Source: Symsagittifera roscoffensis (taxonomy: Eukaryota > Xenacoelomorpha > Acoela > Convolutidae). From it: 64,000 nucleotides of DNA. The notes under the pieces are model-generated. The model did not search any database, was not told where the DNA came from, and saw only the letters and a list, made by a program, of their open reading frames with translations. Made by a program: the position numbers and the translations under genes. This document shows positions 9,606 to 20,820 of this stretch, in pieces (the first letter of the stretch is position 1; each line of letters starts with the position of its first letter). The stretch lies in the NCBI RefSeq assembly GCF_963678635.1, contig NC_087062.1:9904670-9968669 (forward strand), given 5' to 3'.

Positions 9606-12460
9606 ATGGCAGATCAATTTTGGAAATCCATGCCTGCGGCGCTGAAGAGGCCTACGCTCGATGAATTGTACAGACGCTTGAGGGACCTGGACTACACCCA
9701 AGTGGATGAGAGGATGACAGTGATGTTGAACGCCATCCTGCAGTTAGAGGAGCAAGGTGAATGCAGGGAGTCCGCGACAGAAGCTGTCTTGATGGTCGGC
9801 TACACCAAAGAAGGGACATCCAATCAAAAACAGACCAGGTGGTTGTCCTGGAATGAGGATGGAGGGATGAGAGGATTCGACTTGGCAAGAAATCCTGGCT
9901 TGAGCAACAACACTGAGTACGGCGCGGGAGAGTTCCCATTACCGACTAGAACAGCGGCAAGATCCGCGGGCCAATCCACGAGCAAGTCAACTTCTATGAT
10001 GTGAGCACATCAAACAGAGGAGACGTATCCTGACCTCAGTAACCTGAAGAGGGAACTTGAGAGGGCGCAGAGGGAGAAGAATAAAGCGAATCTTGACCGG
10101 GATAGAGTGAAAGTCGAAAGGGATCAGGAGAATCTGGAGAGAGACCAAGCGATCCTTGAGAGGGACCAAGCGCGGCGTGACCTTGATATGTTGAAAGCAG
10201 AGTACCAGCAAGAACAAAGGGTGCGAGCAGTTGAAGTCGGAACTTGAAAAGATACAGCGGCGACAACGAGAGTTCGACAGGTAAAAGGAAAAGGGGACCA
10301 AGGCTCAAGGCCGGAGTCACGTATGGAAGTGGATGAGTCTCCCAGGTCAAAGGGACGATTCAACTTAGACCGCGCGGCTCAAGAGCACATAAACGAGGGA
10401 CGAGAAGTGTGGATACCAACCGATTCAGTGTCCTCTTTGCGTGGTTTGGAGACACAACCGATACGCCCACTGATGGACGTGGCACTGCCGGGATATACCC
10501 CGAGCAGCAGTCAGGTGAGCGGCAGGTCGTCACGTCTCAAGGAATTAAATGAGAGGCTACAGCTGAGAAATCGTGAAAGTCCAACTAGAATGGAGCTACC
10601 TTAGACTTGGAGGGAGCAACCGGTCAGGAATGTGGTGATCGCAAGCTATAAGAAAACACGGATGGCAGATATCACAGGCACAACGGCATGAATTGGAACG
10701 CGGCGCAGCGGGCGAGAAGGGATTGTTTCCATGACGCGTCTTCGGCTGAATACTATACACAGCCACGAATACCGGAGGGTGCAGTTCACGTGATTGTAGG
10801 GGACAGCCTGATACGGGTGCTGACCCGGATCCAGTCGCACTGGCAGACTGGAGTCTTGAGTTTCGCTGGAGCCGCAACGCCGCAGATGTTGGCATCACTC
10901 GAGATGCTGGGGATGGCAAGAATGTATACAGTGACTCTAATGATCGGGACCAATGACGTGTCCTGAGGGGATTCAAGAAAAGTGATGAGGCTACATGATA
11001 AAATGAGCTGCATTCTGGAGGAGTTGCGGATTCAGATGGATCCCGCCATACTCACGATTTGCACCAACCTTATAACATGAAGGCCGACCAACAATCGATG
11101 GAAATGAAAGAGAAAGTGCGGAGCCTGAACGAAATAATCAGGCAGATACATCAGAGGAGTGTCCTTCCCGTCAGATTGTTGGACGCAGCAGACCACATGG
11201 AGCGATCCTTTTCTGAGGATGCGTCTTCAGACTGAATCCATTTTGACAGACCTAGGGGTGTGGAGTGGTTGAACAACGTTTTCCAGAGACACATAAGTGC
11301 GCTGGAGGCATATCTGCTTGAAACGGCCTAAGTCACATTCGGTCCACCCCCAAATCCCCCTTTCCTTGCCACAAGACCCCTGTCCAGTCGCCTGGGAGCA
11401 AGAGTCGACTCAAGAGACAGCTCGATGAGCAGCCGGACCAGATTACCGGGTTCCACGCCGATGGAAGCCGAGGAAGCAAAGTCATCGACGCCCCAAAGTT
11501 CAGTGGTATCCTCACTGGTTGTGGTAGATAGCAAGAGAGTGGAGAGACCCGCGGAGACAAGCCGAACACGATATCTGGAGAAAATAAAGGAGTTGGACCT
11601 GGAGGATCTGGAGTTTAGACAGGAGTTGGCGGAGGCCCTGGGACTCAAGCACGTGTCACACGAGGAATTGAGCCGACACCATTGCGTGGATTGGTTAAAG
11701 GCCCACAAAACGCATTTCTCGAGAGCAAGAATGACGGAGACGGCTGATCTGACTGGGATCCCTATGAGATCAGTCATGGGGCTGATCAATAACAGACCTC
11801 TCAAGTTGCTGGGGAGTCCGGGACTCATAGTGGAGTCCCCCAAGCACCGAACAAGTATTGCGAGAATCAGATTGGCAACTCCCGCGCAGTTGAGGGTAGT
11901 AGATAAGCTATTGGAACCGAAAGAGATGGAACTACCAGACGCCGCTCACGAGGGTGCGAATTTGGCAGACGACCCAAGATATGGAAAACCCTGCGGAAGC
12001 GCCCAATTTGCCAAGACACTGGCAGTATACGATAGAGCTGATCCAGCGGCCGCAAGGGTGATCATCGTGGCGGGATCGGATTTCGAAGGAACGTCTCCCA
12101 AGTTGTTCTGGCCGGAAACTCTGGTATACTCGCTGCCAGGTGCAGAGTTGAACCAGAAGTTGACCCTGGTGAAAGCGATGAAGTCAGAGATGCCTTGTGA
12201 ACCAGAGCTACTGCTGTTCGCAGGAATGAACGATCACCTGCATGCGGCTGGACTTCTAGAGCAGTTGAAAGGCGATGAGCCTACGCCAAAGAAAATCTGG
12301 GAGGCTATCCAGACGTTGTTTGCCGCGATGAACGAGGTGCAGGAAAATGTCAGTTCTCGGTTTGGACCTAAGACAAGAGTGTTATTTGCGACGTCCCCTG
12401 GATACGCGAGCATGCCTCCTGCTCTGCAGTTTGTGTATGCCATTTTGGTTTGGTCCTAAT
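9606..12460 (+). pseudogene. ORF2 copy 3: coiled coil, SGNH hydrolase and second SGNH-like domain (element P)
   Basis: This is the longest ORF2 copy in P. It has MADQFWKSMP at 9606, a stop at about 10002, coiled-coil heptads (10040-10300, shortened), and an SGNH hydrolase at about 10690-11240 with GDSLIR and GTNDVS present, so Ser and Asn are kept. The DxxH end is interrupted by TGA as in copy 1. The frame 11425-12459 covers the linker and a second domain with AGSDFEG (about 12070), an LPGAELNQ block and AGMNDHLH (about 12225). It ends prematurely at 12459 by a shift. The protein is cut soon after by the deletion at about 12.55 kb. Confidence 0.75.
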
Positions 12461-12550
12461 AGCCGAAGGGAACGCATGGCGGATTCTGATGGCAGCTCCC
12501 AATCGGGAGCTGGAACCCACGAACTGGAACCCACGAACGAAAGAGGAAAC
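12461..12550 (+). other. Deletion scar joining ORF2 to ORF3 (element P)
   Basis: The sequence still encodes the ILMAAPNRELEPTN block of ORF2, with a small duplication (LEPTN twice). Within about 40 bp it switches to the RKRKREVEE block that in M lies near 25260. About 2.7 kb present in M (27.97 kb down to 25.27 kb), including the C-terminal part of ORF2 and the first part of ORF3, is absent. Confidence 0.8.
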
Positions 12551-15500
12551 GGGAGGTAGAGGAGTTGAGCAGCCCGTCGGCGGATGCTGTCTCTGAGAAG
12601 AACTTGAGGGAGACTGCCCCCATGATCCTAGCGCCATGGAAGAATGCAGCCTACAAGAAAAGCTCCGAAACAAGGAATTTAGCCGAAGTGGTGAAAGAGA
12701 TAGAGGTCTCGACAAGTCTGGCAACGGAAGAAGATTTCAAACCTCAGAAGGCAGGCTCGAAAAAGGGTTCGACGAATGGATAGACATGGGAAGTGGATGT
12801 TGGCAAAGAATGGATCTCGAGCGAATATTAGGCGATTCGCTGACCAGCGACCCTCTTGAGAAGAATGCGACAAGGAATACGGCTCGACCTTGGTGGGTGG
12901 CCCTAGAGATGATGAAGGAATTGGAGGACTGTCTGAAGAAGCTCGATCATGAGGTGTCCTGCAAGCGTCGCAATTGGGCTACTCAACAAAAAGCCGAGGT
13001 CAACAAGTTAGAATTGGGAAGTCAGCTAAAGCGGACTTGGCAGAGCTTGTTGCGTGATTACTTTGAGGAGGCGATGAGAACACCTTCGTCCGCATTGTCT
13101 CTGATGGCAAATCCCTTCGTCCGAACAGCGGGGCAGCTGATGTTCGTGTGAAGCCTAGTGGGAATATAATTGGAGGTGTTGACTTCACATGATAAATTTA
13201 AATTGGGCAACGAGATCCTAGAAGTCTACCAGATGCTGGTAAATCATGTCGCGAGAGATAACTCCGGTTTGAGTCTGGCGAGAAGAAAAGATGCCACTTG
13301 TTTGTTGAGGTGGATAATGTCCGTAATGACTAAAAGTACCGTCCAAGCGTGTCATCAGAAGGCCAGGGGGAGCAAAACCATGGAGAGAAGAGTCTCCATC
13401 GTCATACTGAACGTGTACCAGAGTACGGGGATTGAGAAGGAAGGTGACTCGAGGCAATCCCTAGAGAATCATGGTAAACTTGATGAAATACGAAGACTCC
13501 ACAACAAGAAATTTGAAGAGGGGCATGATAGGCATCTCAACTTGGCCTTGGCTGAGGATTACTCGAGACCCAATAAAAAGGGAGAATATCAATACGTGTC
13601 TGGAGTGATGGGAATATCGTACAACCCTTTCTTGAATGCAGAGGCCGGGAGCGCTCACAGGAATCACGAGGTGACGGAGCTATTGAAGTTTTGGACGGAG
13701 AAGATAATCGTAATTGATTCAATGGAGAGGGAGAAACCGAGCCTAGGCCTGCTACTGGAGGCGACACCCAAGGTGATAAGCGTACCACGCTCGGGCAAGG
13801 GAGTGGAGAGTGAAATTGAGAATGGGGAATGGAAATGGCATGATGACTTCGAATTTGGGAATGGTTTGGAAAATGCTGAGACCCTCCTGGTGTCCACATC
13901 CCCTTGCAAGCTTGATTGACGAAGTCACGGAACGAGTGAGGCTAACACTAACAAAAGATGAGGACCTGGGAACTTTGGACGTGATACACAAATTGATCCT
14001 ACCACAGAGTAAAGAGCCGGGCGAAGCAACGAGTAAGCTGGGATCAGTAAAGAAGTTGGAACCTGGCAGCTGTCTTGACTTGACGTGCGGAGGCGGAGGG
14101 CACACCGGTGATGGACGATCATGAGTCAGAATACAATCTTTCCAGAGAGAAGACCTGGTCGCTTGGTTTGGCGACATAACAGAAAGAGAGAAGAGCGAGG
14201 TGCAGATAGTGGCTGAGTGCTATACGAACACTACAGTGAATATAGCAACAGCGCTGGGATTCTTCTCTAGAGTGTGTAGTCTGCAATGACTGAAGATGCT
14301 AGAGTCTGAACACCATTTGGTGACTGGGTTAAGCGTGGATTCGTGGCAGGGGGCGTTGCAAACCACCCAGAAACATATCAGAGGGTGGAAGATTGGTCTA
14401 GAGGCGGAGATGAGATTTCCCGTGAGCGAAGCTTATGGTCTACCTGTAAATGCAAAGTCCTTGGTGGGATCAGTAATGGCCAACCTATGTGCGAGCCACT
14501 ATCCATTGCACATGGCAATGGTGGAGGTATCCAGCCAAATAATACTAGTGGATAAGGCCTTCTCGGTACCCAAGTGCGTACGACTTGCTCGAATGTCGCA
14601 ATATTCACATAGGCTGTTGAGGAAGATCCTGGGAACGGTGCCAAGGGTGAGTGAGATCTGGGGAGAAGAACTCTTGAGCTTAGAAGGCGAAAAGACGAGT
14701 GATTTCGAGAGACAGAAGAATAGTGTCCCAGCGCAGGAGGAAAATGATATGACGCACGAGAAAATGATGGAACTAGAGCCTCTGCTGGAAGCCTCGGGAG
14801 AACGCAATCTCCGAAGCATAGAGATTACACATGGGGAATGCCCATGTCATTGCTTGGCACAGACAGTGTGTTACCCGGAGCACTCAAACCTCTGTTTAGT
14901 GTGGGATGTAGAAGAAATTTGGTCAATCGGATTACCCGATCATCAGCAGAAAGTGACCATCTTGGTAGTGACTACGATGTTGGCGTTGCGATGGATCGAG
15001 GAGAATGATACAAATTATAGGGAATCGAAGACACCAACGGCGGAATCGATATACGCTATCGATTATAGCAGAAGAATTGAGTTGTTTGAGACTGCATGCA
15101 AGGTATTCGCCATACCAATGGAAGTCAGGCACGTGTGGGGCCGCATAAGGTTCTTTCCGTGGTTTCAAGCGACGTTGACGTCTTGGCTGTACATGGTGAC
15201 GAAAGATCCCATGAAGAGATATCAAAATGAATATCGACAGTTCCTGGCAGAAATAGGACCGGAATCCTTCAGGAGACCTCTGCTGACCCATCGAAATGCG
15301 ATCACGACAGGTTAGCAAAATGTCGGTAGCGTGTCTAGAGACAATACCAAAGCAAGAAAATCGATACTGGAGGAGGACTTGGCGAAGAACGTGAGCTTGA
15401 GCCTGCACAATTCCTTTTGCTTGAACAGGGAATTGAAAGTGAAAGGTTTACCAAATCAGGCAATGAGGTTGCAGGAGCAGAAGGAGTGGATAAGATCCTT

Positions 15501-15624
15501 CGAGCAATTGAAAGCATGGGAAGAGATCGTGATCAGCTCTGATGATGAGGAAGCGCTGCTAAGACATAACACGGTTTCAAGTTTGTCGGGGCCTAGCACT
15601 TCGAAGGCTAGGAATGCGAAGTGA
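12551..15624 (+). pseudogene. ORF3: large unknown protein, broken (element P)
   Basis: Open pieces at 12565-12783, 12636-13151, 13170-13919, 13810-14124, 14296-15315 and 15331-15624 together match the 935-residue M protein at 25098-22291 over its whole length. Shared blocks include RPWWVALE, RKDATCLLRW, GECPCHCLAQT and LTSWLY.VTKD. I recognise no enzyme, no signal peptide and no clear membrane segment. A Cys-rich patch at about 14065-14100 (CLDLTCGG) is weaker than in M. The frames are broken by indels and stops (12781, 13149, 13919, 14124, 15313). Confidence 0.75.
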
Positions 15625-16050
15625 GCAGAGAGCTCAATGTGGGTTTCTTGAGTCTTGAGAGGGAAAGGAAGGGGCTTGAGTGTGAACTCGGATGAAATCC
15701 GAGGTCACGAAAAAGAAAATTTAACGAAACAAAGTATTGTTATTAATATGCTATGATTATTATATAAAACAAAATGCTGCATGAAAATTTTCTGATTGGA
15801 TTAGACAAAAGAAATTTTAATCATTGGCTTCAAAAGCGAAAATTTAAGGTGCAGGTATATGGAAATTTTGATTGCTGTTCAGCGATAGTGTGACAATTTT
15901 GCATGGTTGTGAATTTTAGGGTGTAGATAACCTTAAGTCTGCTGCAAACTTCTGTAAATGACCACTGGCACTGTATCTTGAGCTACACTCAGAATTCTGG
16001 AGATTCACTGGCAGACGGCAATACGCGATAAGGACATCAATCTTGAGTCC
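15625..16050 (+). other. 3' untranslated region of element P
   Basis: No open frame of note. It is AT-rich compared with the ORFs, and matches M 21724-22290 in patches (AACTCGGATGAAATCCGAGG, GACCACTGGCACTGTATCTT). It contains five CTTGAG hexamers in about 430 bp. Confidence 0.8.
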
Positions 16051-16058
16051 GGGGAGTA
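16051..16058 (+). promoter_or_regulatory. Polypurine tract (PPT), element P
   Basis: GGGGAGTA lies immediately before the LTR. The same string precedes the M 3' LTR (21716-21723, minus strand). This is where plus-strand DNA synthesis would be primed. Confidence 0.65.
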
Positions 16059-16950
16059 TGTGCCAGTCGATCATAATTGGAAGTTTGACCTTGAGCAATG
16101 CGAATAACATGATTTTGGGGTGAAATGGAATTTTTCAAAAATTCGAATTGGACATGTCATGCTCAGGTTTCTCGCGACAGCTGAAAATATCAGAAAAATA
16201 AGATCAGAACAACCGATTTACAATCGCGGGAAAGTACTTGAAAAAAGCGGCGGGAAATTGCTATTAGCAATTTCCAGATATAAATCAAACGCGAGTAGAG
16301 CTGTCCTATCCTGAAATACCAGAAGAAACGATTGCGAAAGAAGAACATATTTATTCGAGGTGAACCAGAGTGAACCCTCAGTGGAAAGGTGGACAGCTGG
16401 GGTGTCCCAATGGTTCAGACCAAAACTTCAATTCTTGAGTCAAAACTTATTCCCCTTGCTGGAATTTATTGGTATAAAAATCTCAAGTTATTATACTTAA
16501 TGCTAGAATTACTGATTAATTTAGTTATCCCAATTCTCGAGTGTGCCGATATGTGAGTACTCAATTTAGTTTTCTAGAGTGTGTTTTATGATTGTTATGT
16601 TGAGGTAGGGAGAGTTTTAGGTTGATCCATCTGAAATGGATCAAAGTTTTACTGTCTAATAAAAAGTAACTGTACGGATTGTTCCGACCCTGTTTTTCAC
16701 GGCGTTTGTGTATTTTGGGTATTTTGAGACCTGAGTATGGGGACAATCTTATTTTCTAGAGTGGGGGGTATTTTGGTAGTGGCCTTAAAGCTGTAACGGG
16801 TTTTTAGTCTCATGTCGCAAGTGAACCGAATTGCCTCCGACCGTTCGAGGTTGAAAAACACAAGGGATAGTGTCCCTGACTCTTGAGCCAATGGTTATAG
16901 GGCCTATTTTACTTTAACCTCATATGTGACCGAAGTAGGCGACTGTTACA
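16059..16950 (+). repeat. 3' LTR of element P (892 bp)
   Basis: It begins TGTGCCAGTCG and ends GGCGACTGTTACA, with TG...CA ends. It is homologous along its length to the two M LTRs but clearly more diverged from them than they are from each other. A TATA-like GATATAAATC is at about 16275-16285 and AATAAA is at 16658. No target-site duplication can be tested because the 5' end is outside the window. Confidence 0.9.
16622..16663 (+). promoter_or_regulatory. LTR hairpin and poly(A) signal (element P)
   Basis: TTGATCCAT-CTGAA-ATGGATCAA forms a perfect 9-bp stem with a 5-base loop at 16622-16644. AATAAA follows at 16658-16663. The hairpin is identical in both M LTRs although other parts of the LTR differ. 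Confidence 0.6.
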
Positions 16951-17360
16951 CGTCATCTTCTGTTGTATGGTTATGGTGAATCCCCTTCATTTTCAACTAC
17001 CGTTAATTTTCTCAATTTAGTTGGCTAGATCCGGTTGACTGGACGAGTTGAGAGCTCGTCCAGATAGTCTCTGATTAGTTCCAGTACATTTTTTGTTCGA
17101 CCGGATACTGAGTATCCTGTTCTAGTTTATTATGATTTTTTTCAAATTGTAAATTAAATTTGTTTAGTTAAGAGTTTCATAATCAATATGTACAACAAAA
17201 TAACATCATATTTGTTCAATTGACATTAATTTTACCGGATACCGGGTATCCTGGTTTGTTGCTGAAGTCTAACATTTCCTTATAGTTTATATCAGAAGGA
17301 GCAATTTGTATTTCTTATCTTCCATACTTCCCATGACACAAATGTTTGCAAAATGATTTT
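16951..17360 (-). other. Probable LINE 3' untranslated region with hairpins
   Basis: This stretch lies between the P LTR and the C-terminal end of the LINE coding region. It has no coding evidence. It contains CTGGACGAG/CTCGTCCAG (17039-17063, 9-bp stem) and two similar palindromes GGATAC-NNN-GTATCC at 17103-17117 and 17237-17251, each inside ACCGGATAC...GTATCCTG. The 3' end of the LINE cannot be placed. Confidence 0.4.
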
Positions 17361-18115
17361 CTATGACGACGATGATTTTGAATATGCACCACGAATAACC
17401 GCAACAACATACTTAAGCCTTGCAATGTTGGTTGATACAAAAACATCACGCCAATTTTTAATCTGTAATATGTTTCTTGAAGGTTGTAGCGAGGGACAAC
17501 TAAAAATTAGGTGTTCGAATGTTTCGCATTCTAAATTACAAAAGAAACATTCGGGGGAATTCTCAAGAAATGAAAACCACCGCTTTTCTCGATATTTAAA
17601 AAAAGCGTACGCGAATTTATAAAGGAAGTTTTTTTTCCCATACATCAAGCATTGAATTTTTCCAAACTTTGCCTATAAATTTAATCAATTCTTCTTTTGA
17701 ACAGAGGTAACGGTTTGCAGCAATACACAAGCGGGAAATCGCAGCTCGATGAAAACTGCAGTTTTGTAAGCAGAAATAATAAACATCTCGCGATTTTATC
17801 TGTACTGTTATAATTAAACGGCTATTGGTAATGTTAGAAATAATTGCAAAATCACTCGAACTTATTTCAATAGAGATGTTCGTATTTCTCAACAAGTTTT
17901 TGATTTCTTTCGAGAAAATAAATTCTGTTGGTAACAAACTAATTCAATCTGACATATCAGAAGCAAAGAAATCGATAATTTTTAGACTAAAAAATTTAAG
18001 TTGTAGGCATGGTAAGCCTACCCCACCATCTAAGATGGGGTGATATAAAACTTCTTTCTTTATGTGGAGTCTGCTTGATTTTCCAATTCTGTATTTAATA
18101 CTTCTTGGCATTTAC
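17361..18115 (-). pseudogene. LINE ORF2 C-terminal region with CCHC zinc motif
   Basis: Frames at 17937-17617 and 17648-17361 overlap and encode the end of a LINE protein. The last part has CFFCNLECETFEHLIFSC, a C-x2-C...H-x4-C arrangement seen at the C-terminus of many APE-type LINE proteins. A DGGVGLP-type motif lies upstream near 18020. The frames are shifted relative to each other and to the RT, so this copy is dead. Confidence 0.75.
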
Positions 18116-19604
18116 TTACATTATCCAAGTTAACTGGAATATGACGAGCCAAATGAAAAAATTTAGGGAGAACATAAACTGAAAGTGTTTATGACTTGGC
18201 CTCAAAGATTTACTTAGTGAAATTAACCCGCGATGTTTTTGATTATGAGAACTCAACAATAGTTCAATATTTTCAACTTTTTGGGAAGTGTAAAACAAGA
18301 CACCAAGTATTTTTGTTTGCTTGACTGTTTTATAGGGTGAAAAATCAGGTATGGAAAGCACTTCACTTTTACTTATGTTAATCATCATTTGAGTTTGTCT
18401 GCAAAATGTATCGATTAAGCGGAACAACCTGTCAATACATCGGATTTTGATAAGGCAAGTTATATCGTCTGCATATGAAACTAGTTTGGGGCACAATAAC
18501 CCGAAACCTTCAATTGCTTCTGTAGATTCAATTGCTTGAAGAAGGGGTTCGATGAAAACTATGAATAAAAATGCGGAAAGAGGGCAACCTTGTCTCACGC
18601 TGCGATGAATTTTGAAGCTGGCTGATAAAAAACCATTTATCTCAATTACTGTTTTTGAGTCTAAATTCAAAGTTTCAATAGCTCTAACTGAAAACTCATC
18701 AAGGTTTAACCCTTTCAAAATTTTGATGAGAAGTAATCTGTCAACTCTGTCAAACGCTTTAGAAAAGTCTAGTTTTACAGCACATGAACCTCTGTTAGCC
18801 AATCGTTCCTGAGTAATCGATTTTTTCAACTTTCGTATTGCTGTGTGCAATTGTCTTCCAAGCAAATACGCGTGCTGATGGTTTTTTACAACTTTGCAAA
18901 GGTCTTTTTTAATTCTATTACAGACTACATGGGCAAAGGTTTTCGCGTCAGTATTCATGAGGCTGATGGGGCGAAAATCTTGTACTGCTATTGCATTTTC
19001 AGATTTCGGGAGCAGTTTGATTATTGCTAAACAAAAATGTTGGAAGTTTTCCACAATGAACAAAATGATTAAAAACTTCAGCTAAAATTGAACAAAACTC
19101 ATCCGTAAAAGTCTTATATAGCTGAGATGTAAGGCCGTCTGGTCGACGCGAGCTTTTCAAATTCAATTTGTTTATAGCCAAGTGAATTTCATCTTCTGTA
19201 AAGTAATTAAAGCCATCATGCTCATTATTTTCGAGTTTATTTTTTGATAAAAATGTCATTAGTAGTTGATCGGAGTCTGTTGTAGAATTATTTGAAAAAA
19301 TATTTGAAAAAGACTTTCGAAATTGATTAAGAATATCCTCATCCGTATGATAAACGTTCTGATTCACTTGAATTCGTTTGATTGAATTAATTGTGTTCTT
19401 CGAGGTCCATTGACTACAAAATTTGGGCACACCCTCAAATGTATAGCTGAGAGTGTTCTGAATTTTTCGATAGTCTGAAAATTCTTTTTCCTTGGAAACT
19501 TTTTGAAGAAGTTCCAGCACCAAATGATATTTTTCAATCAAATTAGGGTTCGGACCTTTTCCGCTGTGAATGCAATTTCTGAGAACATTTTCATGATACT
19601 TCAA
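18116..19604 (-). pseudogene. LINE reverse transcriptase (APE-type LINE)
   Basis: Two overlapping frames, 19604-18999 and 19063-18116, together encode an RT core. Motifs in order are DFRPISLMNTDAK, KLDFSKAFDRVD, SVRQGCPLSAFLF, the catalytic SYADDIT, KSEVLS and KILGVLF. Catalytic Asp residues (LDFSKAFD and YADD) are intact. The frame changes at about 19030, between the N-terminal fingers and the palm. The enzyme would reverse-transcribe LINE RNA at a nicked target. The clade is probably in the Jockey/L1/Tad broad group, not resolved here. Confidence 0.9.
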
Positions 19605-19856
19605 TGTATTAAGCTCTTTCTGATCTACACGCTTTTTGTTTTCTTGAATAAACCTCAGAAGGTCACGAAAATTGTGCTAAAAAATTTGGTAACTACTTGG
19701 TGATTCATTTTCGAAAAAGTTTTTTAGATCTTCACGTATTAAGCTGGCGTTGTTTTTTAAAATTTCTTCATTTAGTTTCCAGTAACAAGGGCCGCGCTGA
19801 TACAAGTTAGATGGCTTAACAAAAACGTGTAAGAGTAAATGATCAGAAATTGATAT

Positions 19857-20518
19857 TTAAGTGCTTTGCATAGTGTCATACTCTATTTCGAATTTCATAA
19901 AAACATAATCTATGCGCGCAAAAGTTTTATGTTGTTTGTCATAATGTGTATAATCACAAAAATCATTCTCGAGTGCAAAATCAACAAAACCAAAACAATC
20001 AAGATTTTGTTCTTTGAGTTGGGTAAATCGTTTGATACGTGCATCATTTAACTTAAGTATTGAAGAACTGTTGATATTGTCATAACTCAGCGCATTAAAA
20101 TCACCCATCATGATAATTTTCGAATTATTAGGTAAAAATCTGATACTTAATTTCAGGGAATTCAAAGTTGCTTGGAATGAATTTTGGTTTGCATAAACGT
20201 TGATAACAAACCAATTAAGTTTGACAAAATTTAACAATTGAAAAGCTGTACTTCAAGCAATTCTTTTTGCAGGACTGAAGTTTGATGACCATAACGTTAA
20301 GAAACCGCCAGAATTATTTTAGCCCGTTATGAAATCGAATAAAACATTATATTTATCCAGTAAACTCAAATGTATATTTGTAAGTTTTGATATTTTTGCT
20401 TCCTGAATGCACAAAATGAAACTGGACGATTTTTTCAAAACTTGATAAGTGAGTGTAATTTAGCTGGTTTTCCTATGCTAAAAACATTAACGAAAAAAAT
20501 ATCTGGTTTTTCGCACAT
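19857..20518 (-). pseudogene. LINE endonuclease domain (APE-type), frameshifted
   Basis: A possible ATG is at 20518 (MCEKPDIFF). The glutamate motif QEAKI is readable near 20390-20405. After frameshifts the frame 20237-19857 has INVYANQ, MMGDFNA and ARIDYVFM, typical of the AP-endonuclease fold that nicks target DNA. The order ORF1, then endonuclease, RT and CCHC is normal for APE-type LINEs. Confidence 0.8.
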
Positions 20519-20528
20519 AGAAATTTTG

Positions 20529-20820
20529 CTAACAGTTCCCTTCAACCAAGTCTTCTCCGTTATTTTTAGATTTTATTTTAGGCCCTTTCTTCCGTGTTAA
20601 AACTGACCAAGAGTTTGGTGAACTTTCACGCTCTCTTTTTGTAAGCATTCTTCCGTCAGAGGATTATTTTCGTTTGTTATTTTCGATATTTAAATTGTCT
20701 TTTTTTTCTTTTGCAGAGTAAGAATGAAAATCTACGACCTGATTGTAAAGAACCTCATCCTTTTGTTTTTCTTCGCTTGGAGTTGCTACACTGTTAGTTT
20801 TTGATTCATTAATCAAAAAT
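20529..20820 (-). pseudogene. C-terminal part of LINE ORF1, downstream of the LTR insertion
   Basis: The sequence directly below the M 3' LTR continues the Ser/Lys/Glu-rich frame that is cut at 43374. It ends at a stop at 20529-20531, after one internal TAA at about 20667. Eleven bases later the ORF2 frame can begin. This continuity is the evidence that M landed inside LINE ORF1. Confidence 0.65.

Larger units (their letters stand above)
1..16950 (+). mobile_element. Element P: giant Ty3/gypsy LTR retrotransposon, 5' truncated by the window edge
   Basis: The window starts inside pol, in the linker between RNase H and integrase, and runs through integrase, a macro-like domain, ORF2, ORF3, a 3' untranslated stretch, a PPT and a 3' LTR ending at 16950. 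Order and protein similarity match element M at 20821-43373 on the other strand, so both belong to one family. P is degenerate: nearly every domain is split by stops or frameshifts. It carries an internal tandem duplication (2.38-12.0 kb) and a deletion at about 12.5 kb relative to M. Its 5' LTR, gag, protease and RT lie outside the window. Confidence 0.9.
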
